Assembly: GCF_002265435.1 (NCBI RefSeq)
Contig: NZ_NOKQ01000134.1
Span: forward strand, 372,001-436,000
Reading direction: 5' to 3'
Length of the DNA stretch: 64,000 bases
Origin: Tetzosporium hominis
Lineage (GTDB): Bacteria; Bacillota; Bacilli; Bacillales_A; Planococcaceae
The stretch's first letter is position 1. The number at the start of each line of letters is the position of its first letter. This document shows positions 8,653 to 17,490 of the stretch, one piece after another. The notes under the pieces were generated by a model. It was given only the letters and a program-made list of their open reading frames with translations, did not search any database and was not told the origin of the DNA. The translations under genes were made by a program, and so were the position numbers.

Positions 8653-9231
8653 ATGGCGAACAATGACTATCAAAAAAAATTAGAAGAGCACCGTAAACCT
8701 ATTGAAGAACCAGAGACGCTTAGTAGACGGTCGCGTCATGTGAAAAAGACGAAGAAAAAATCTTCAGGGAAACCTAGAAACTGGTTTCTGCCAACATTGT
8801 TTACTATAGGGATTGTGCTCCCAGTAATTTTATTTGTTTACGCGTATTTCTTTTACGACCCACAAGCAAATGAACGTCCAGATAATCAACAAGTAGTCCA
8901 ACTGGATGTCAAACCGGTTACTCCTGTAGAGCAAGAAGAAGAAGAATCAGAAGAAGAACCTGCTGACGAGCAAGTGGAACCAACTGAAACACAAGACCAA
9001 CCTGAGGAAAACCAATCGGAAGAGGAGCCTGTAGTAGAGGAAGAAGAGGAGGAGCAACCTGCTGAAGAGCCTGTTCAACCTGAGCGTACTCACACAGTCC
9101 AATCTAATGAAACACTTTACCGAATTGCGATGAACTATTACAATGATCCAACAGCAGTTGATCGAATCAAGCAAGCAAATAATTTAACTTCAAATGAAAT
9201 TAGTGTAGGTCAAGTATTGGTATTGCCATAA
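8653..9231 (+). CDS. ypbE: YpbE-like membrane-anchored LysM protein
   Basis: Protein of 192 residues. A basic cytoplasmic N-terminus (1-43) precedes one transmembrane helix (about 44-68), then a very acidic Glu/Pro/Gln linker (about 86-145) and a single C-terminal LysM domain (about 146-192: HTVQSNETLYRIA, then VGQVLVLP). LysM binds N-acetylglucosamine in peptidoglycan, so the protein likely tethers membrane and cell wall. It has no catalytic domain. Same location as ypbE in B. subtilis, downstream of recS; the ypbD CAAX-protease gene found there is absent. Confidence 0.85.
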   Translation: MANNDYQKKLEEHRKPIEEPETLSRRSRHVKKTKKKSSGKPRNWFLPTLFTIGIVLPVILFVYAYFFYDPQANERPDNQQVVQLDVKPVTPVEQEEEESEEEPADEQVEPTETQDQPEENQSEEEPVVEEEEEEQPAEEPVQPERTHTVQSNETLYRIAMNYYNDPTAVDRIKQANNLTSNEISVGQVLVLP

Positions 9232-9266
9232 GTACTCACTCCTTTTGGGGCGAGTACTTATTTTTT
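9230..9266 (+). terminator. Terminator after ypbE
   Basis: AAGTACTC pairs with GAGTACTT across a 14-nt loop, followed by a T run. The left arm includes the end of the ypbE stop codon. Confidence 0.85.
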
Positions 9267-9283
9267 AAGAAAGAAGGGACCGT

Positions 9284-10027
9284 ATGTTACCACTAGCACT
9301 AAAGTCAGCCGTCTATGCACTCCGCTATATGACATGGCTCGCACATGAAAATAATGTGATCACACATCAAATGAAAACTAGTAAGTTTTCTGGACAAGCT
9401 AAAGTTCTTTTTATATCCGATATCCATAGTAGAAGACTCTCTAATTCCTTACTCAAAAGACTCCCCAATGATATAGATGCCGTGCTGATTGGTGGCGATT
9501 TAACAGAAGGTGGCGTACCTATCGAGCAAACCACTCGAACTATTAAGCTCCTTTCATCACTTGCTCCTTGTTATTATGTATTCGGAAACAATGACCGAGA
9601 AGTAGGAGAAGAGAGACTGACTTCAATGCTTGAGTCGAACCATGTGAATATTCTTACCAATAAGTCGCTGCTCCATCCATCTATTCCGATGCAAATCGTT
9701 GGGATTGACGACGCATATACTGGTACAGTAGATATGAATAAAGCATTTGAAGCGGTGCAATCTGATCTTTTTACAATCTTTATGAGCCATTCCCCATTAT
9801 ATTTTTCGAAGTTAGACTCCCATCCTCAAGTAGATCTAGCCGTTGCGGGGCATCATCACGGGGGACAGATTCGCTTTTTGAAATGGGGGCTTCGAGATCT
9901 TGGAGATTTTAAAAGAAAAGGCCTCCGATATGAATTGATTAGTAATGGGTACGGAACGACAGCACTCCCATTTCGTTTAGGTGCGGAAAGTGAAGTGCAT
10001 GTCATTGAAATTCAAGGAAAGAAGTGA
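9284..10027 (+). CDS. ypbG: YpbG-like metallophosphoesterase
   Basis: Calcineurin-like phosphoesterase of 247 residues. All metal-binding blocks are present: SDIHS with D46 and H48, GGDLTEGG with D72, GNNDRE near 101-106, MSHSP, and AGHHHGGQ near the C-terminal third. A hydrophobic N-terminus may anchor it to the membrane. The substrate is unknown; relatives hydrolyse phosphodiesters or UDP-sugar lipids. The start has a good AAGAAGGG site. It ends six bases before the preferred start of bdr, so the two are likely co-transcribed. Confidence 0.85.
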   Translation: MLPLALKSAVYALRYMTWLAHENNVITHQMKTSKFSGQAKVLFISDIHSRRLSNSLLKRLPNDIDAVLIGGDLTEGGVPIEQTTRTIKLLSSLAPCYYVFGNNDREVGEERLTSMLESNHVNILTNKSLLHPSIPMQIVGIDDAYTGTVDMNKAFEAVQSDLFTIFMSHSPLYFSKLDSHPQVDLAVAGHHHGGQIRFLKWGLRDLGDFKRKGLRYELISNGYGTTALPFRLGAESEVHVIEIQGKK

Positions 10028-10032
10028 CTAGT

Positions 10033-11001
10033 GTGAACTACGATGTAATCATTATTGGGGGAGGTCCTTGTGGACTTGCTGCTACAATCGCTGTGAAAGA
10101 ACAAGGACTTTCTTACATTTGTATTGAAAAAGGCAATGTTGTAAATGCCATTTATAACTATCCAACTCATCAAACTTTTTTTAGTACAAGTGAGAAATTA
10201 GCGATAGGAGATGTGCCCTTTATTGTGGAACAACGAAAACCAAAGCGCAATCAGGCACTTGTCTATTATCGTGAAGTGGTAAAACAGAAAAACTTGCAAA
10301 TTAATACATTTGAGACAGTAGAAAAAGTGACTCGAATAAACGATTCCTACCGTGTTGATACTTCTAAAGGGAGTTATACGGCACCTCATATTATTTTAGC
10401 GACAGGTTATTATGATCAACCAAATTTGATGGACATTCCTGGTGAAGAATTGCCACATGTCTCTCATTATTTCAAAGAAGGCCACCCGTATTTCAAACAG
10501 CAAGTAGTGGTCATCGGAGGGAAAAACTCTGCGATTGACGCTGCTTTGGAATTAAACAAAGCAGGAGCTGCCGTTCAAGTCGTTTACAGAGGCTCTGACT
10601 ATTCTCCGAGTATCAAACCGTGGGTGTTACCTGAATTTGAAGGTGCTGTAAAACAAGGTGAAATTCAAATGCATTTTGATACGGAAGTAGTAAAAATCAC
10701 AGAAGGTGAGATAGTCGTCTCGCAGAATGGTGTGGAGAGAAAACTTCCTGCTGACTTTGTATTCGCCATGACGGGCTATCATCCTAACCGCTATTTTCTG
10801 CATGCTCTAGGTATTGAATTCGACAAAGAGACGGGAAGGCCGTTCTTGAATGAAGATACGATGGAAACAAATGTGCCTGGGGTATATATTGCAGGTGTCA
10901 TTGCTGCAGGAAACAATGCAAATGAAATTTTCATTGAAAACGGACGCTTCCATGGCGAACTGATCGCTCAAGATCTTGCCAATAAAATTAAAACTCAGTA
11001 A
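10033..11001 (+). CDS. bdr: Bacillithiol disulfide reductase Bdr (YpdA)
   Basis: FAD/NAD(P)-dependent oxidoreductase of about 322 residues. The N-terminal dinucleotide fold reads IIIGGGPCGLAA and includes the family cysteine. A second nucleotide site (VVIGGKNSAIDAALE) is near residue 160, and a C-terminal GVYIAGVIAAG closes the FAD domain. It reduces oxidised bacillithiol using NADPH. BshA, the first enzyme of bacillithiol synthesis, is encoded at 39.1 kb in this window. Start choice: GTG at 10033 is 11 bases after AAGGAAAG; the in-frame GTG at 10024 is too close to that site. Confidence 0.9.
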   Translation: MNYDVIIIGGGPCGLAATIAVKEQGLSYICIEKGNVVNAIYNYPTHQTFFSTSEKLAIGDVPFIVEQRKPKRNQALVYYREVVKQKNLQINTFETVEKVTRINDSYRVDTSKGSYTAPHIILATGYYDQPNLMDIPGEELPHVSHYFKEGHPYFKQQVVVIGGKNSAIDAALELNKAGAAVQVVYRGSDYSPSIKPWVLPEFEGAVKQGEIQMHFDTEVVKITEGEIVVSQNGVERKLPADFVFAMTGYHPNRYFLHALGIEFDKETGRPFLNEDTMETNVPGVYIAGVIAAGNNANEIFIENGRFHGELIAQDLANKIKTQ

Positions 11002-11213
11002 TGAATCAAAAAGGCATCTAATCTCAAATAATGAGAAGATGCCTTTTTTGTATTATTTCTAGAATGGCGTTCTACGCATCTAGAGTAATCGAGTTGCGAA
11101 CGCCAGAAATCCACAGCAAAACCATTCACCCCAACCGAGACAAAGAACTCCTCAATTGCTGCGCCTGGTTTCTGAAGCATTTCTGGGCGAACGCCTTCCG
11201 CATCTAAAATCAT
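10995..11213 (-). CDS. Small ORF coupled to ansA, unrecognised or relic
   Basis: A 72-codon reading frame begins with ATG overlapping the ansA stop by 4 bases (ATGA), the usual arrangement of a coupled gene. I do not recognise it securely. The stretch reading IEEFFVSVGVNGFAVDF loosely resembles the C-terminal end of glycerophosphodiester phosphodiesterases (FF...GVDG...TDF), which would make it a fragment. The last residues are encoded by the bidirectional terminator hairpin, which is not expected of a selected protein end. It could be a decayed gene remnant or chance. Confidence 0.3.
   Translation of the reverse strand: MILDAEGVRPEMLQKPGAAIEEFFVSVGVNGFAVDFWRSQLDYSRCVERHSRNNTKKASSHYLRLDAFLIHY
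11011..11051 (+). terminator. Bidirectional terminator after bdr
   Basis: AAAGGCATCT, then TCTCA, pairs with TGAGA and AGATGCCTTT, with a T run on the plus strand and an A run on the left for the minus strand. It separates bdr from the converging ansA transcript. Confidence 0.88.
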
Positions 11214-12190
11214 TCTGCTGGATAATGAAAAAAGTCATCCAGTGCTTGACTAGGATTTTCTTGATGCAATGCTGCGAGCAAAGCAAGCCGAGCTTTTTGA
11301 CCGTTTAATCCGTGTGCAAAATGGACTCCACGATTCTTCAAATCTCGCCCACCGCCTGCATATCCATAAACGTCTAAAGCAATACCGTTAAAACAGCGAG
11401 ACACTAAAACGACAGGAATTTCTTTTTCTCGCAGCAAGTCGATCTCAGGCACAAGAGCAGGTGGCACATTTCCTTGACCAAGACCTTCTAAAATCAATCC
11501 ATCAAAACCGCTAGAACACACTGCTCGGATGAGTTCTGGCTCCATTCCTGCATATACTTTTAATAAAGCCACTCGTTTTTCTAATTTTGTAATCGGTAAA
11601 AACGGAGTGCGATTCGGTCTGTGATGAAAGTGGATGATTGTTTTTGTGATGTGACCAATAGGACCATAAGAAGGCGATTGAAACGTAGAGACATTGCTGG
11701 TATGTGTCTTTGTGACATTTTCAGCAGTATGGATCTCATCATTTAATACGACAAGTACCCCTTTTTCACGAGCGCTTTTATGCAACGCTACACGCGCGGC
11801 ACCTAGCAAATTGTAAACACCATCGGCTCCTAACTCATTAGACGATCGCATGGCTCCAGTCATAACGATGGGAATATCCGTATGTAGTGTTAAATCTAAA
11901 AAATAGGCAGTCTCCTCAAGTGTATCTGTTCCATGAGTGATGACAACTCCATCGAATGAAGTCGTTTCAAGCTCATGTTCAATTACGTTTTTTAATTCAA
12001 GCATATGCTCTGGTGTCATATGAGGGGAAGGCAAGTTAAATACTTCTATTTCTTTAATTACAGCTAGAGCAGCAAGTTTATCGAGTTCGGCAGTCAATGG
12101 ATTGATAGTCGAAGGCATTACAGCTGTGCTTTTTTCATCTGCATGCATAGAAATTGTTCCGCCTGTATGCAGTACTAATAAATTTTTCAT
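11210..12190 (-). CDS. ansA: Type I L-asparaginase
   Basis: Cytoplasmic asparaginase of 326 residues that hydrolyses L-asparagine to aspartate and ammonia. The two catalytic threonine motifs are visible: HTGGTIS (Thr9 as nucleophile) and THGTDTLEETA (Thr88-Asp89). No signal peptide is present, consistent with the AnsA type. The ATG at 12190 is used because AAGGGG lies 7 bases upstream; an in-frame GTG at 12196 abuts that site. Divergent from prsW, with about 64 bp between the two starts. Confidence 0.94.
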   Translation of the reverse strand: MKNLLVLHTGGTISMHADEKSTAVMPSTINPLTAELDKLAALAVIKEIEVFNLPSPHMTPEHMLELKNVIEHELETTSFDGVVITHGTDTLEETAYFLDLTLHTDIPIVMTGAMRSSNELGADGVYNLLGAARVALHKSAREKGVLVVLNDEIHTAENVTKTHTSNVSTFQSPSYGPIGHITKTIIHFHHRPNRTPFLPITKLEKRVALLKVYAGMEPELIRAVCSSGFDGLILEGLGQGNVPPALVPEIDLLREKEIPVVLVSRCFNGIALDVYGYAGGGRDLKNRGVHFAHGLNGQKARLALLAALHQENPSQALDDFFHYPAE

Positions 12191-12254
12191 TTTCACACCC
12201 CTTAAATAAAATGGTACGATAAGAGTATAGTATCACAAGAGAGGGGGAGGAAAA

Positions 12255-12944
12255 GTGTTCATAGTATTTTCAGTGGCCATCGCTCCTTCTCTAGCGTTAC
12301 TTAGTTATTTTTATTTACGAAGAGAAATTGAGTCTGAACCAAGTCGATTGCTTTTTTATGCGTTTATCTATGGAGCTGTACTAACATTCCCGATTCTCTT
12401 TATTCAGTATGTAGTTCAAGAAGAGACCGCATTGACAGACACCTCTTTTTTTAGCGGAAGTTTATCTGCACTACTGGAAGAATTTTTTAAATGGCTAATC
12501 CTTGTAGTCGCTATTTTCAAACAGACCCGCTTTGCAGATCCTTACGATGGTATTCTTTATGGAGCCAGCGTGTCGCTTGGATTTGCCACTATAGAAAACT
12601 TATTGTTTCTTGTAAGCTTCGGTATTCACGATGCCATTTTAAGAGCTCTTCTACCCGTTTCAAGCCACGCCCTTTTTGGTGTAGTTATGGGTTATTATTT
12701 AGGAAGAGCACAATTTGTTCAAGCTCGTCAAAAGACTCAATTGTTACTTGCTTTATTAGCTCCATTACTCCTCCATTTCCTATACAATGCGCTCATCTAT
12801 AGCGCACAAGATCAAATCTTAATTTGGTCGCTATTTATGTTAGGTCTTTGGATAGTTGCACTGTCCCGAGTCAAACAGGCTCATCTGCTATCTCGAAATT
12901 ACCATCTTAAAAATCATCCTTTTCACGATTCTAGCTCAAAATAA
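12255..12944 (+). CDS. prsW: PrsW family intramembrane metalloprotease
   Basis: Polytopic membrane protein of 229 residues. The family motif EEFFKW (about residue 75) and a later histidine-containing helix (FGVVMGYYLGRA preceded by SSHALF) match PrsW/PrsW-like glutamic proteases. In B. subtilis PrsW makes the first cut in the anti-sigma factor RsiW. GTG start with a GAGGGGGAGG site. In B. subtilis prsW is followed by sleB-ypeB; here that partner locus is a relic, so PrsW persists without it. Confidence 0.9.
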   Translation: MFIVFSVAIAPSLALLSYFYLRREIESEPSRLLFYAFIYGAVLTFPILFIQYVVQEETALTDTSFFSGSLSALLEEFFKWLILVVAIFKQTRFADPYDGILYGASVSLGFATIENLLFLVSFGIHDAILRALLPVSSHALFGVVMGYYLGRAQFVQARQKTQLLLALLAPLLLHFLYNALIYSAQDQILIWSLFMLGLWIVALSRVKQAHLLSRNYHLKNHPFHDSSSK

Positions 12945-12950
12945 TGTATG

Positions 12951-12977
12951 GCCTCTGATCATTTCAGGGGCTTTTTT
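12951..12977 (+). terminator. Terminator after prsW
   Basis: GCCTCTGA pairs with TCAGGGGC (one G-U) around a 5-nt loop, followed by seven T residues. Confidence 0.85.
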
Positions 12978-13000
12978 GTATAGTTTTATCGATTCTTCAC

Positions 13001-13481
13001 ATGGTAACTAAAAAGGAGGAGAATAAGTGGAAACATGTCATAGGTATGATGTTGTTGCTAACGGTACTAGCTACAACTTCACTACATGGTGAAGCATTTA
13101 CAAATCAAGATATCGTCGCAGGCTCATATGGAGACAACGTAATTGAACTGCAAGCACGTCTTCAATATTTAGGATTTTATCACGGAGAAATCGATGGACA
13201 TTTTGGTTCTGGTACAGAACAAGCGTTAAAAAAGTTTCAGAAACAGTTTGGTCTTCCTACCGATGGTGTTGCGGGTAACAACACTCGTAGTAAATTAGAA
13301 GGGTTTGCAGATTATTCCGTTAAGGTTGGGCACTTATTGACAACTCTACTTGGAAACGAAATCGTACGATCAAAAGCTATGTTACGAACTCAAAGTTCAA
13401 ACAGCTCAAGGTGAAAATTATACGTTGTTTGTCGATGCGGTGACACATGAATTTGTAAAAAAAGAAAAAAATAATGGTTAA
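13001..13481 (+). pseudogene. sleB: Fused relic of germination genes sleB and ypeB
   Basis: The first part reads as the N-terminus of the spore cortex-lytic enzyme SleB: a signal peptide, FTNQDIVAGSYGDNVIELQ and a peptidoglycan-binding domain (YLGFYHGEIDGHFGSGTEQALKKFQ). The catalytic hydrolase domain that should follow is missing. From about 13341, in a different frame, the sequence reads QKLCYELKVQTAQG, then YTLFVDAVTHEF and a stop at 13479. This resembles the C-terminal PepSY end of YpeB, the partner encoded directly after sleB in spore formers. So an internal deletion has joined the two genes out of frame. The good ribosome site AAGGAGGAG leads to a GTG (13027) that is out of frame too. 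Confidence 0.8.
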
Positions 13482-13486
13482 GTTGG

Positions 13487-13522
13487 CCCCCTCTAATTTG
13501 CTTCGAATTAGAGGGGGTTTTA
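13487..13522 (+). terminator. Terminator before cmk
   Basis: A perfect 12-bp stem, CCCCCTCTAATT with AATTAGAGGGGG, with a TGCTTCG loop and short T tail. It is the surviving 3' end of the former sleB-ypeB unit. Confidence 0.9.
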
Positions 13523-13558
13523 TGGTAAACTGTTTCTGATGAACTGGAGGATATGAAA

Positions 13559-14236
13559 ATGAAAACAATACGCATTGCAATCGACGGACCGGCTGGTGCC
13601 GGTAAGTCTACAATAGCTAAAATGGCAGCTGAAAAACTGAATTATACATATGTTGATACAGGTGCGATGTATAGAGCTATCACATACAAATCAATGGAGC
13701 ATCAATTGGACCTATCAGATGAGAACGGATTGGTCGAGCTTTTGAAACAAACGACTATTGAACTTCGTCCTTCTGAAAGTGGGCAGCAAGTATATCTTGA
13801 CGGCATCAATGTTTCAGATGAAATCCGTACAACTGAAGTAACGTCCAATGTCTCCGAAGTAGCAGCTCATGCACGTGTACGCCAAGACTTGGTTGACCGT
13901 CAAATGATACTTGCACAAACGGGTGGTGTCATCATGGATGGACGTGATATTGGAACCCATGTAATTCCAGACGCAGAATTAAAGATCTTTATGTCTGCCT
14001 CTGCAGACGAGCGTGCAAGACGTCGTCTGTTAGACAATGAAAAAAGAGGGATTCCAAGTGACTTGCAACAACTAAAAGCAGATATCATTAAACGGGATAA
14101 ATTAGACAGCGAGAGAGAAGCTTCTCCGCTAGTTCAGGCAGAAGATGCCATTTACTTAGATACTACAAACCTTTCAATTGATCAAGTTGTAGAAAAAATC
14201 GTTCAGCTAGCTAAAGAGAAGGAGTCTGCTGTATGA
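13559..14236 (+). CDS. cmk: Cytidylate kinase
   Basis: Phosphorylates CMP and dCMP with ATP. The protein has 225 residues, with a P-loop GPAGAGKST at about residues 9-17, the NMP-binding segment DTGAMYRAIT, and DGRDIGTHVIP, all typical of bacterial Cmk. The second ATG (13559) is 8 bases after GGAGG and is preferred over the ATG at 13553. It overlaps plsC by 4 bases, so lipid and nucleotide synthesis genes are co-expressed here. Confidence 0.95.
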   Translation: MKTIRIAIDGPAGAGKSTIAKMAAEKLNYTYVDTGAMYRAITYKSMEHQLDLSDENGLVELLKQTTIELRPSESGQQVYLDGINVSDEIRTTEVTSNVSEVAAHARVRQDLVDRQMILAQTGGVIMDGRDIGTHVIPDAELKIFMSASADERARRRLLDNEKRGIPSDLQQLKADIIKRDKLDSEREASPLVQAEDAIYLDTTNLSIDQVVEKIVQLAKEKESAV

Positions 14237-14814
14237 ACTTATACCAATTTGCAAAAAGTGTTGTCTACGGAGCATTAGCTCCTATATACCGCTTTGATGT
14301 GCGAGGACATGATCATTTTCCTAAAGAAGGCGGAGTTTTGATTTGCTCCAATCATATTCATGCGTTGGATCCACCAGTTGTAGGTATCTTGGCCCCTCGA
14401 CCTGTTCACTTTATGGCGAAAGAAGAGTTATTTAATGCGCCTATCTTAAAAACATTGATTCCTCGGCTGAATGCCTTTCCAGTAAAACGTGGAATGAGTG
14501 ATCGCGAAGCAATGAGAAAAGCGATTCAACTTCTTAAAGATGGCAATGTGGTAGGTTTGTTCCCTGAGGGGACACGTTCAAAAGATGGTCAATTGAAAAA
14601 AGGCTTGGCTGGTGCGGGATTCTTTGCACTTCGAGGGAATGCAGTAGTTGTACCAACAGCCATTGTAGGGCCTTATAAACCTTTTAAACGGCTGAAAGTA
14701 GTCTATGGAGAACCAATGGATATGACAACGTTCAGAGAGCAAAAAGCATCTGCTGAAGTCGTCACAGAAGCCATTATGGCAGAGATTCAAAAATTAATTG
14801 ATCAACATAAGTAA
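14233..14814 (+). CDS. plsC: 1-acyl-sn-glycerol-3-phosphate acyltransferase
   Basis: Acyltransferase of 193 residues making phosphatidic acid from lysophosphatidic acid at the membrane. The HX4D catalytic box is NHIHALD (about residues 38-44) and the glycerol-phosphate binding box is FPEGTRS (about 113-119). Length is normal for the short PlsC type. Coupled to cmk through an ATGA overlap. In B. subtilis plsC lies elsewhere, but the cmk-plsC-ypfD order occurs in many Bacillales. Confidence 0.93.
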   Translation: MNLYQFAKSVVYGALAPIYRFDVRGHDHFPKEGGVLICSNHIHALDPPVVGILAPRPVHFMAKEELFNAPILKTLIPRLNAFPVKRGMSDREAMRKAIQLLKDGNVVGLFPEGTRSKDGQLKKGLAGAGFFALRGNAVVVPTAIVGPYKPFKRLKVVYGEPMDMTTFREQKASAEVVTEAIMAEIQKLIDQHK

Positions 14815-14930
14815 CTTCCTCATGAATACTTTCGTCCCATATCCCATAATAGTAGGTAATGGCTAGGTTTTGTATTTATAGCCAGTTTCGACTAAAATAA
14901 GGTATAGACGTAGTGGAGGAGGATAATCTT

Positions 14931-16073
14931 ATGACAGAAGAAATGAATGTAAATGATATCCCAGTACTCAAAGAAGGGGATATTGTTCAAGCAAAAGTAG
15001 AACAAGTCGATGAAAAATCGATTACGGTTACAATTGAGAACGCACCCTTTGATGGCATTGTGCCCATCAGTGAGTTATCAAGTCTGCACGTAGAGAAAGC
15101 ATCAGATGTTGTGTCACCTGGTGACGAATTGACTCTGGTGGTTACTAAAGTTGAAGAAGAAAATTATGTCCTTTCAAAGCGCAAAGCAGATGCAGAAAGC
15201 GCGTGGGAAGGTTTAGAAGAGAAGTTTAATGCAGGTACTATCATCGAGACCGAAGTTAAAGAAGTCGTAAAAGGCGGTCTGGTAGTAGATATTGGGGTGC
15301 GTGGATTTATCCCAGCATCTTTAATTGAAGATCACTTTGTGGAAAACTTTGATGACTATAAAGGTCGTATGATGGAGTTTAAAATCGTAGAGCTCGATAA
15401 AGAAAAGAACCGCGTGATTTTATCTCACCGTGCTGTTGTTGAAGAACAAAAATCTTCATTAAAACAACAAACACTTGAACAATTAGAAGTAGGTAGTGTT
15501 GTAGAAGGTACTGTACAGCGACTCGCTTCATTTGGAGCATTCGTTGATATCGGCGGAGTAGATGGCCTTGTACACATCTCCCAGATTTCACACGATCACT
15601 TGGACAATGTGGCGAGCGCTTTAACAGAAGGTCAAAAAGTGAACGTCAAAATTTTGTCAGTTGACCGTGATGCGGAACGCATTTCCTTATCTATCAAAGA
15701 CACGTTACCAGGACCTTGGGAGTCGATTGTTGATAAAGCAGAAATTGGTTCGGTTCATACAGGTACAGTTAAACGATTAGTAAGCTACGGAGCTTTTGTA
15801 GAAGTGTTCCCAGGTGTAGAAGGACTCGTTCACATTTCTCAAATCTCACATCAACATATTGGTTCTCCACATGAGGTATTAAGTGAAGGTCAAGAGGTTG
15901 AAGTCAAAGTACTAGACGTAAAACCTGAGGAGAGACGCCTCTCACTTAGCATGAAAGAACTACAAGAAAACACTGCAGATGACTTCTCAGATTATGAAAT
16001 GCCTGAAGAAAACAAAGGTTTCTCGATTTCTGACGTACTCGGTGACCGTTTTAAAGATTTTAATAAAGAATAA
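14931..16073 (+). CDS. ypfD: S1-domain RNA-binding protein YpfD (RpsA homologue)
   Basis: Protein of 381 residues with four S1 RNA-binding repeats (about 12-80, 100-165, 185-255, 270-340). Repeats three and four are best conserved, with the near-identical phrases GAFVDIGGVDGLVHISQISH and GAFVEVFPGVEGLVHISQIS. Related to ribosomal protein S1 but shorter; in low-GC Gram-positives it is dispensable and its role in translation is unclear. The ATG at 14931 follows GGAGGAGG. The acidic tail after the last repeat is usual. Confidence 0.93.
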   Translation: MTEEMNVNDIPVLKEGDIVQAKVEQVDEKSITVTIENAPFDGIVPISELSSLHVEKASDVVSPGDELTLVVTKVEEENYVLSKRKADAESAWEGLEEKFNAGTIIETEVKEVVKGGLVVDIGVRGFIPASLIEDHFVENFDDYKGRMMEFKIVELDKEKNRVILSHRAVVEEQKSSLKQQTLEQLEVGSVVEGTVQRLASFGAFVDIGGVDGLVHISQISHDHLDNVASALTEGQKVNVKILSVDRDAERISLSIKDTLPGPWESIVDKAEIGSVHTGTVKRLVSYGAFVEVFPGVEGLVHISQISHQHIGSPHEVLSEGQEVEVKVLDVKPEERRLSLSMKELQENTADDFSDYEMPEENKGFSISDVLGDRFKDFNKE

Positions 16074-16079
16074 TGATAG

Positions 16080-16107
16080 ACAGAGGCCGCTGCGCCTCTG
16101 TTTTTTC
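16080..16107 (+). terminator. Terminator after ypfD
   Basis: CAGAGGC pairs with GCCTCTG around a short CGCTGC loop, followed by six T residues. Confidence 0.88.
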
Positions 16108-16164
16108 TTTTTACCCTAGATTCGTGTATAATACCTTGTAGATGAAGTTGGAAGGATGAACGAA

Positions 16165-17475
16165 ATGACAAAACCAGTAGTAGCAATCGTCGGTAGGCCG
16201 AACGTCGGCAAATCGACTATTTTTAATCGAATTGTAGGAGAGCGTGTCTCCATCGTAGAAGATGTACCTGGAGTGACACGTGATCGTATTTACAGCTCAG
16301 CTGAATGGCTGACTCATGATTTTAGTATCATTGATACAGGCGGAATTGAACTAAGTGACGAGCCATTCCTAGAGCAGATCAAGCAACAAGCTGAAGTCGC
16401 TATGGAAGAAGCGGACGTCATTATTTTTCTGACCAATGGACGTGAAGGTGTAACGGCCGCAGATGAATACGTAGCACGGATTCTTTATAAAACAAAAAAA
16501 CCGGTTGTATTAGCCGTAAATAAAATTGATAATCCTGATATGAGAGACATGATTTATGACTTTTACGCTTTAGGAATGGGAGAACCTTTCCCAATCTCGG
16601 GTTCACACGGTTTAGGTCTTGGTGACCTTTTAGATGAAGCGGCGAAACACTTCCCAGAAGAAGGCGATGAAGATTACGGGGATGAAGTTATTAAATTCTC
16701 GCTTATCGGTCGTCCGAATGTGGGGAAATCTTCTCTAATAAATGCAGTACTTGGCCAAGAACGCGTCATTGTAAGTGACGTTGCAGGTACTACTCGTGAT
16801 GCAATTGATACTCGTTACACAGTAGATGATCAAGAATACGTCATGATTGACACAGCCGGTATGCGTAAAAAAGGAAAAGTGTATGAGAGTACAGAGAAGT
16901 ACAGTGTCCTCCGTGCTCTTAAGGCGATTGAACGCTCCGACGTTGTTTTAGTCGTTTTGAATGCAGAAGAAGGAATTCAAGAACAAGATAAGAAAATTGC
17001 AGGCTATGCTCATGAGGCAGGTCGCGGAGTTATTATCGTAGTCAACAAGTGGGACGCGTTAGAAAAAGATGAGAAGACGATGAACGTTTTCACACAACAA
17101 ATTCGGGAACACTTCTTGTTCTTAGATTATGCTCCAATCGTCTTTGTTTCTGCAAAAACGAAACAACGGGTCCATTCTATATTCCCGGTTATTCAACGTG
17201 TAAGTGAAAATCATTCAATGCGTATTCAGTCGTCTATTTTGAATGAAGTTATCGAAGATGCTGTAGCACGTAACCCGGCTCCTTCTGATAAAGGGAAACG
17301 TCTTCGTATTTATTACGCGACGCAAGTGGCTACTCGTCCACCGACTTTCGTTGTTTTCGTCAATGAACCAGAGCTCATGCACTTCTCGTATAATCGTTTC
17401 CTAGAAAATCGTATTCGTGAAGCATTCGATTTCGAAGGGACTCCAATCAAAATTATTGCACGTGCACGTACGTAA
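16165..17475 (+). CDS. der: Ribosome biogenesis GTPase Der (EngA)
   Basis: GTPase of 436 residues, exactly the usual length, needed for assembly of the 50S ribosomal subunit. Two tandem G domains are present, each with a GRPNVGKS P-loop (near residues 10 and 180), DTGG or DTAG switch motifs, and NKID or NKWD specificity motifs. A C-terminal KH-like domain follows. The ATG at 16165 lies 9 bases after GGAAGG; the earlier in-frame ATG abuts that site. Followed closely by gpsA, as in B. subtilis. Confidence 0.97.
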   Translation: MTKPVVAIVGRPNVGKSTIFNRIVGERVSIVEDVPGVTRDRIYSSAEWLTHDFSIIDTGGIELSDEPFLEQIKQQAEVAMEEADVIIFLTNGREGVTAADEYVARILYKTKKPVVLAVNKIDNPDMRDMIYDFYALGMGEPFPISGSHGLGLGDLLDEAAKHFPEEGDEDYGDEVIKFSLIGRPNVGKSSLINAVLGQERVIVSDVAGTTRDAIDTRYTVDDQEYVMIDTAGMRKKGKVYESTEKYSVLRALKAIERSDVVLVVLNAEEGIQEQDKKIAGYAHEAGRGVIIVVNKWDALEKDEKTMNVFTQQIREHFLFLDYAPIVFVSAKTKQRVHSIFPVIQRVSENHSMRIQSSILNEVIEDAVARNPAPSDKGKRLRIYYATQVATRPPTFVVFVNEPELMHFSYNRFLENRIREAFDFEGTPIKIIARART

Positions 17476-17490
17476 AGGAGAGTGGAGTTT

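Noticed and set aside
12491-12802. 103-codon plus-strand frame inside prsW
   Set aside because: It lies wholly inside the well-supported prsW gene in another frame, without a ribosome site or recognisable composition.
13027-13090. GTG at 13027 after AAGGAGGAG as the start of an intact gene
   Set aside because: Its frame is not the one that reads as SleB and stops after about 22 codons; it is taken as part of the decayed start of the sleB relic.
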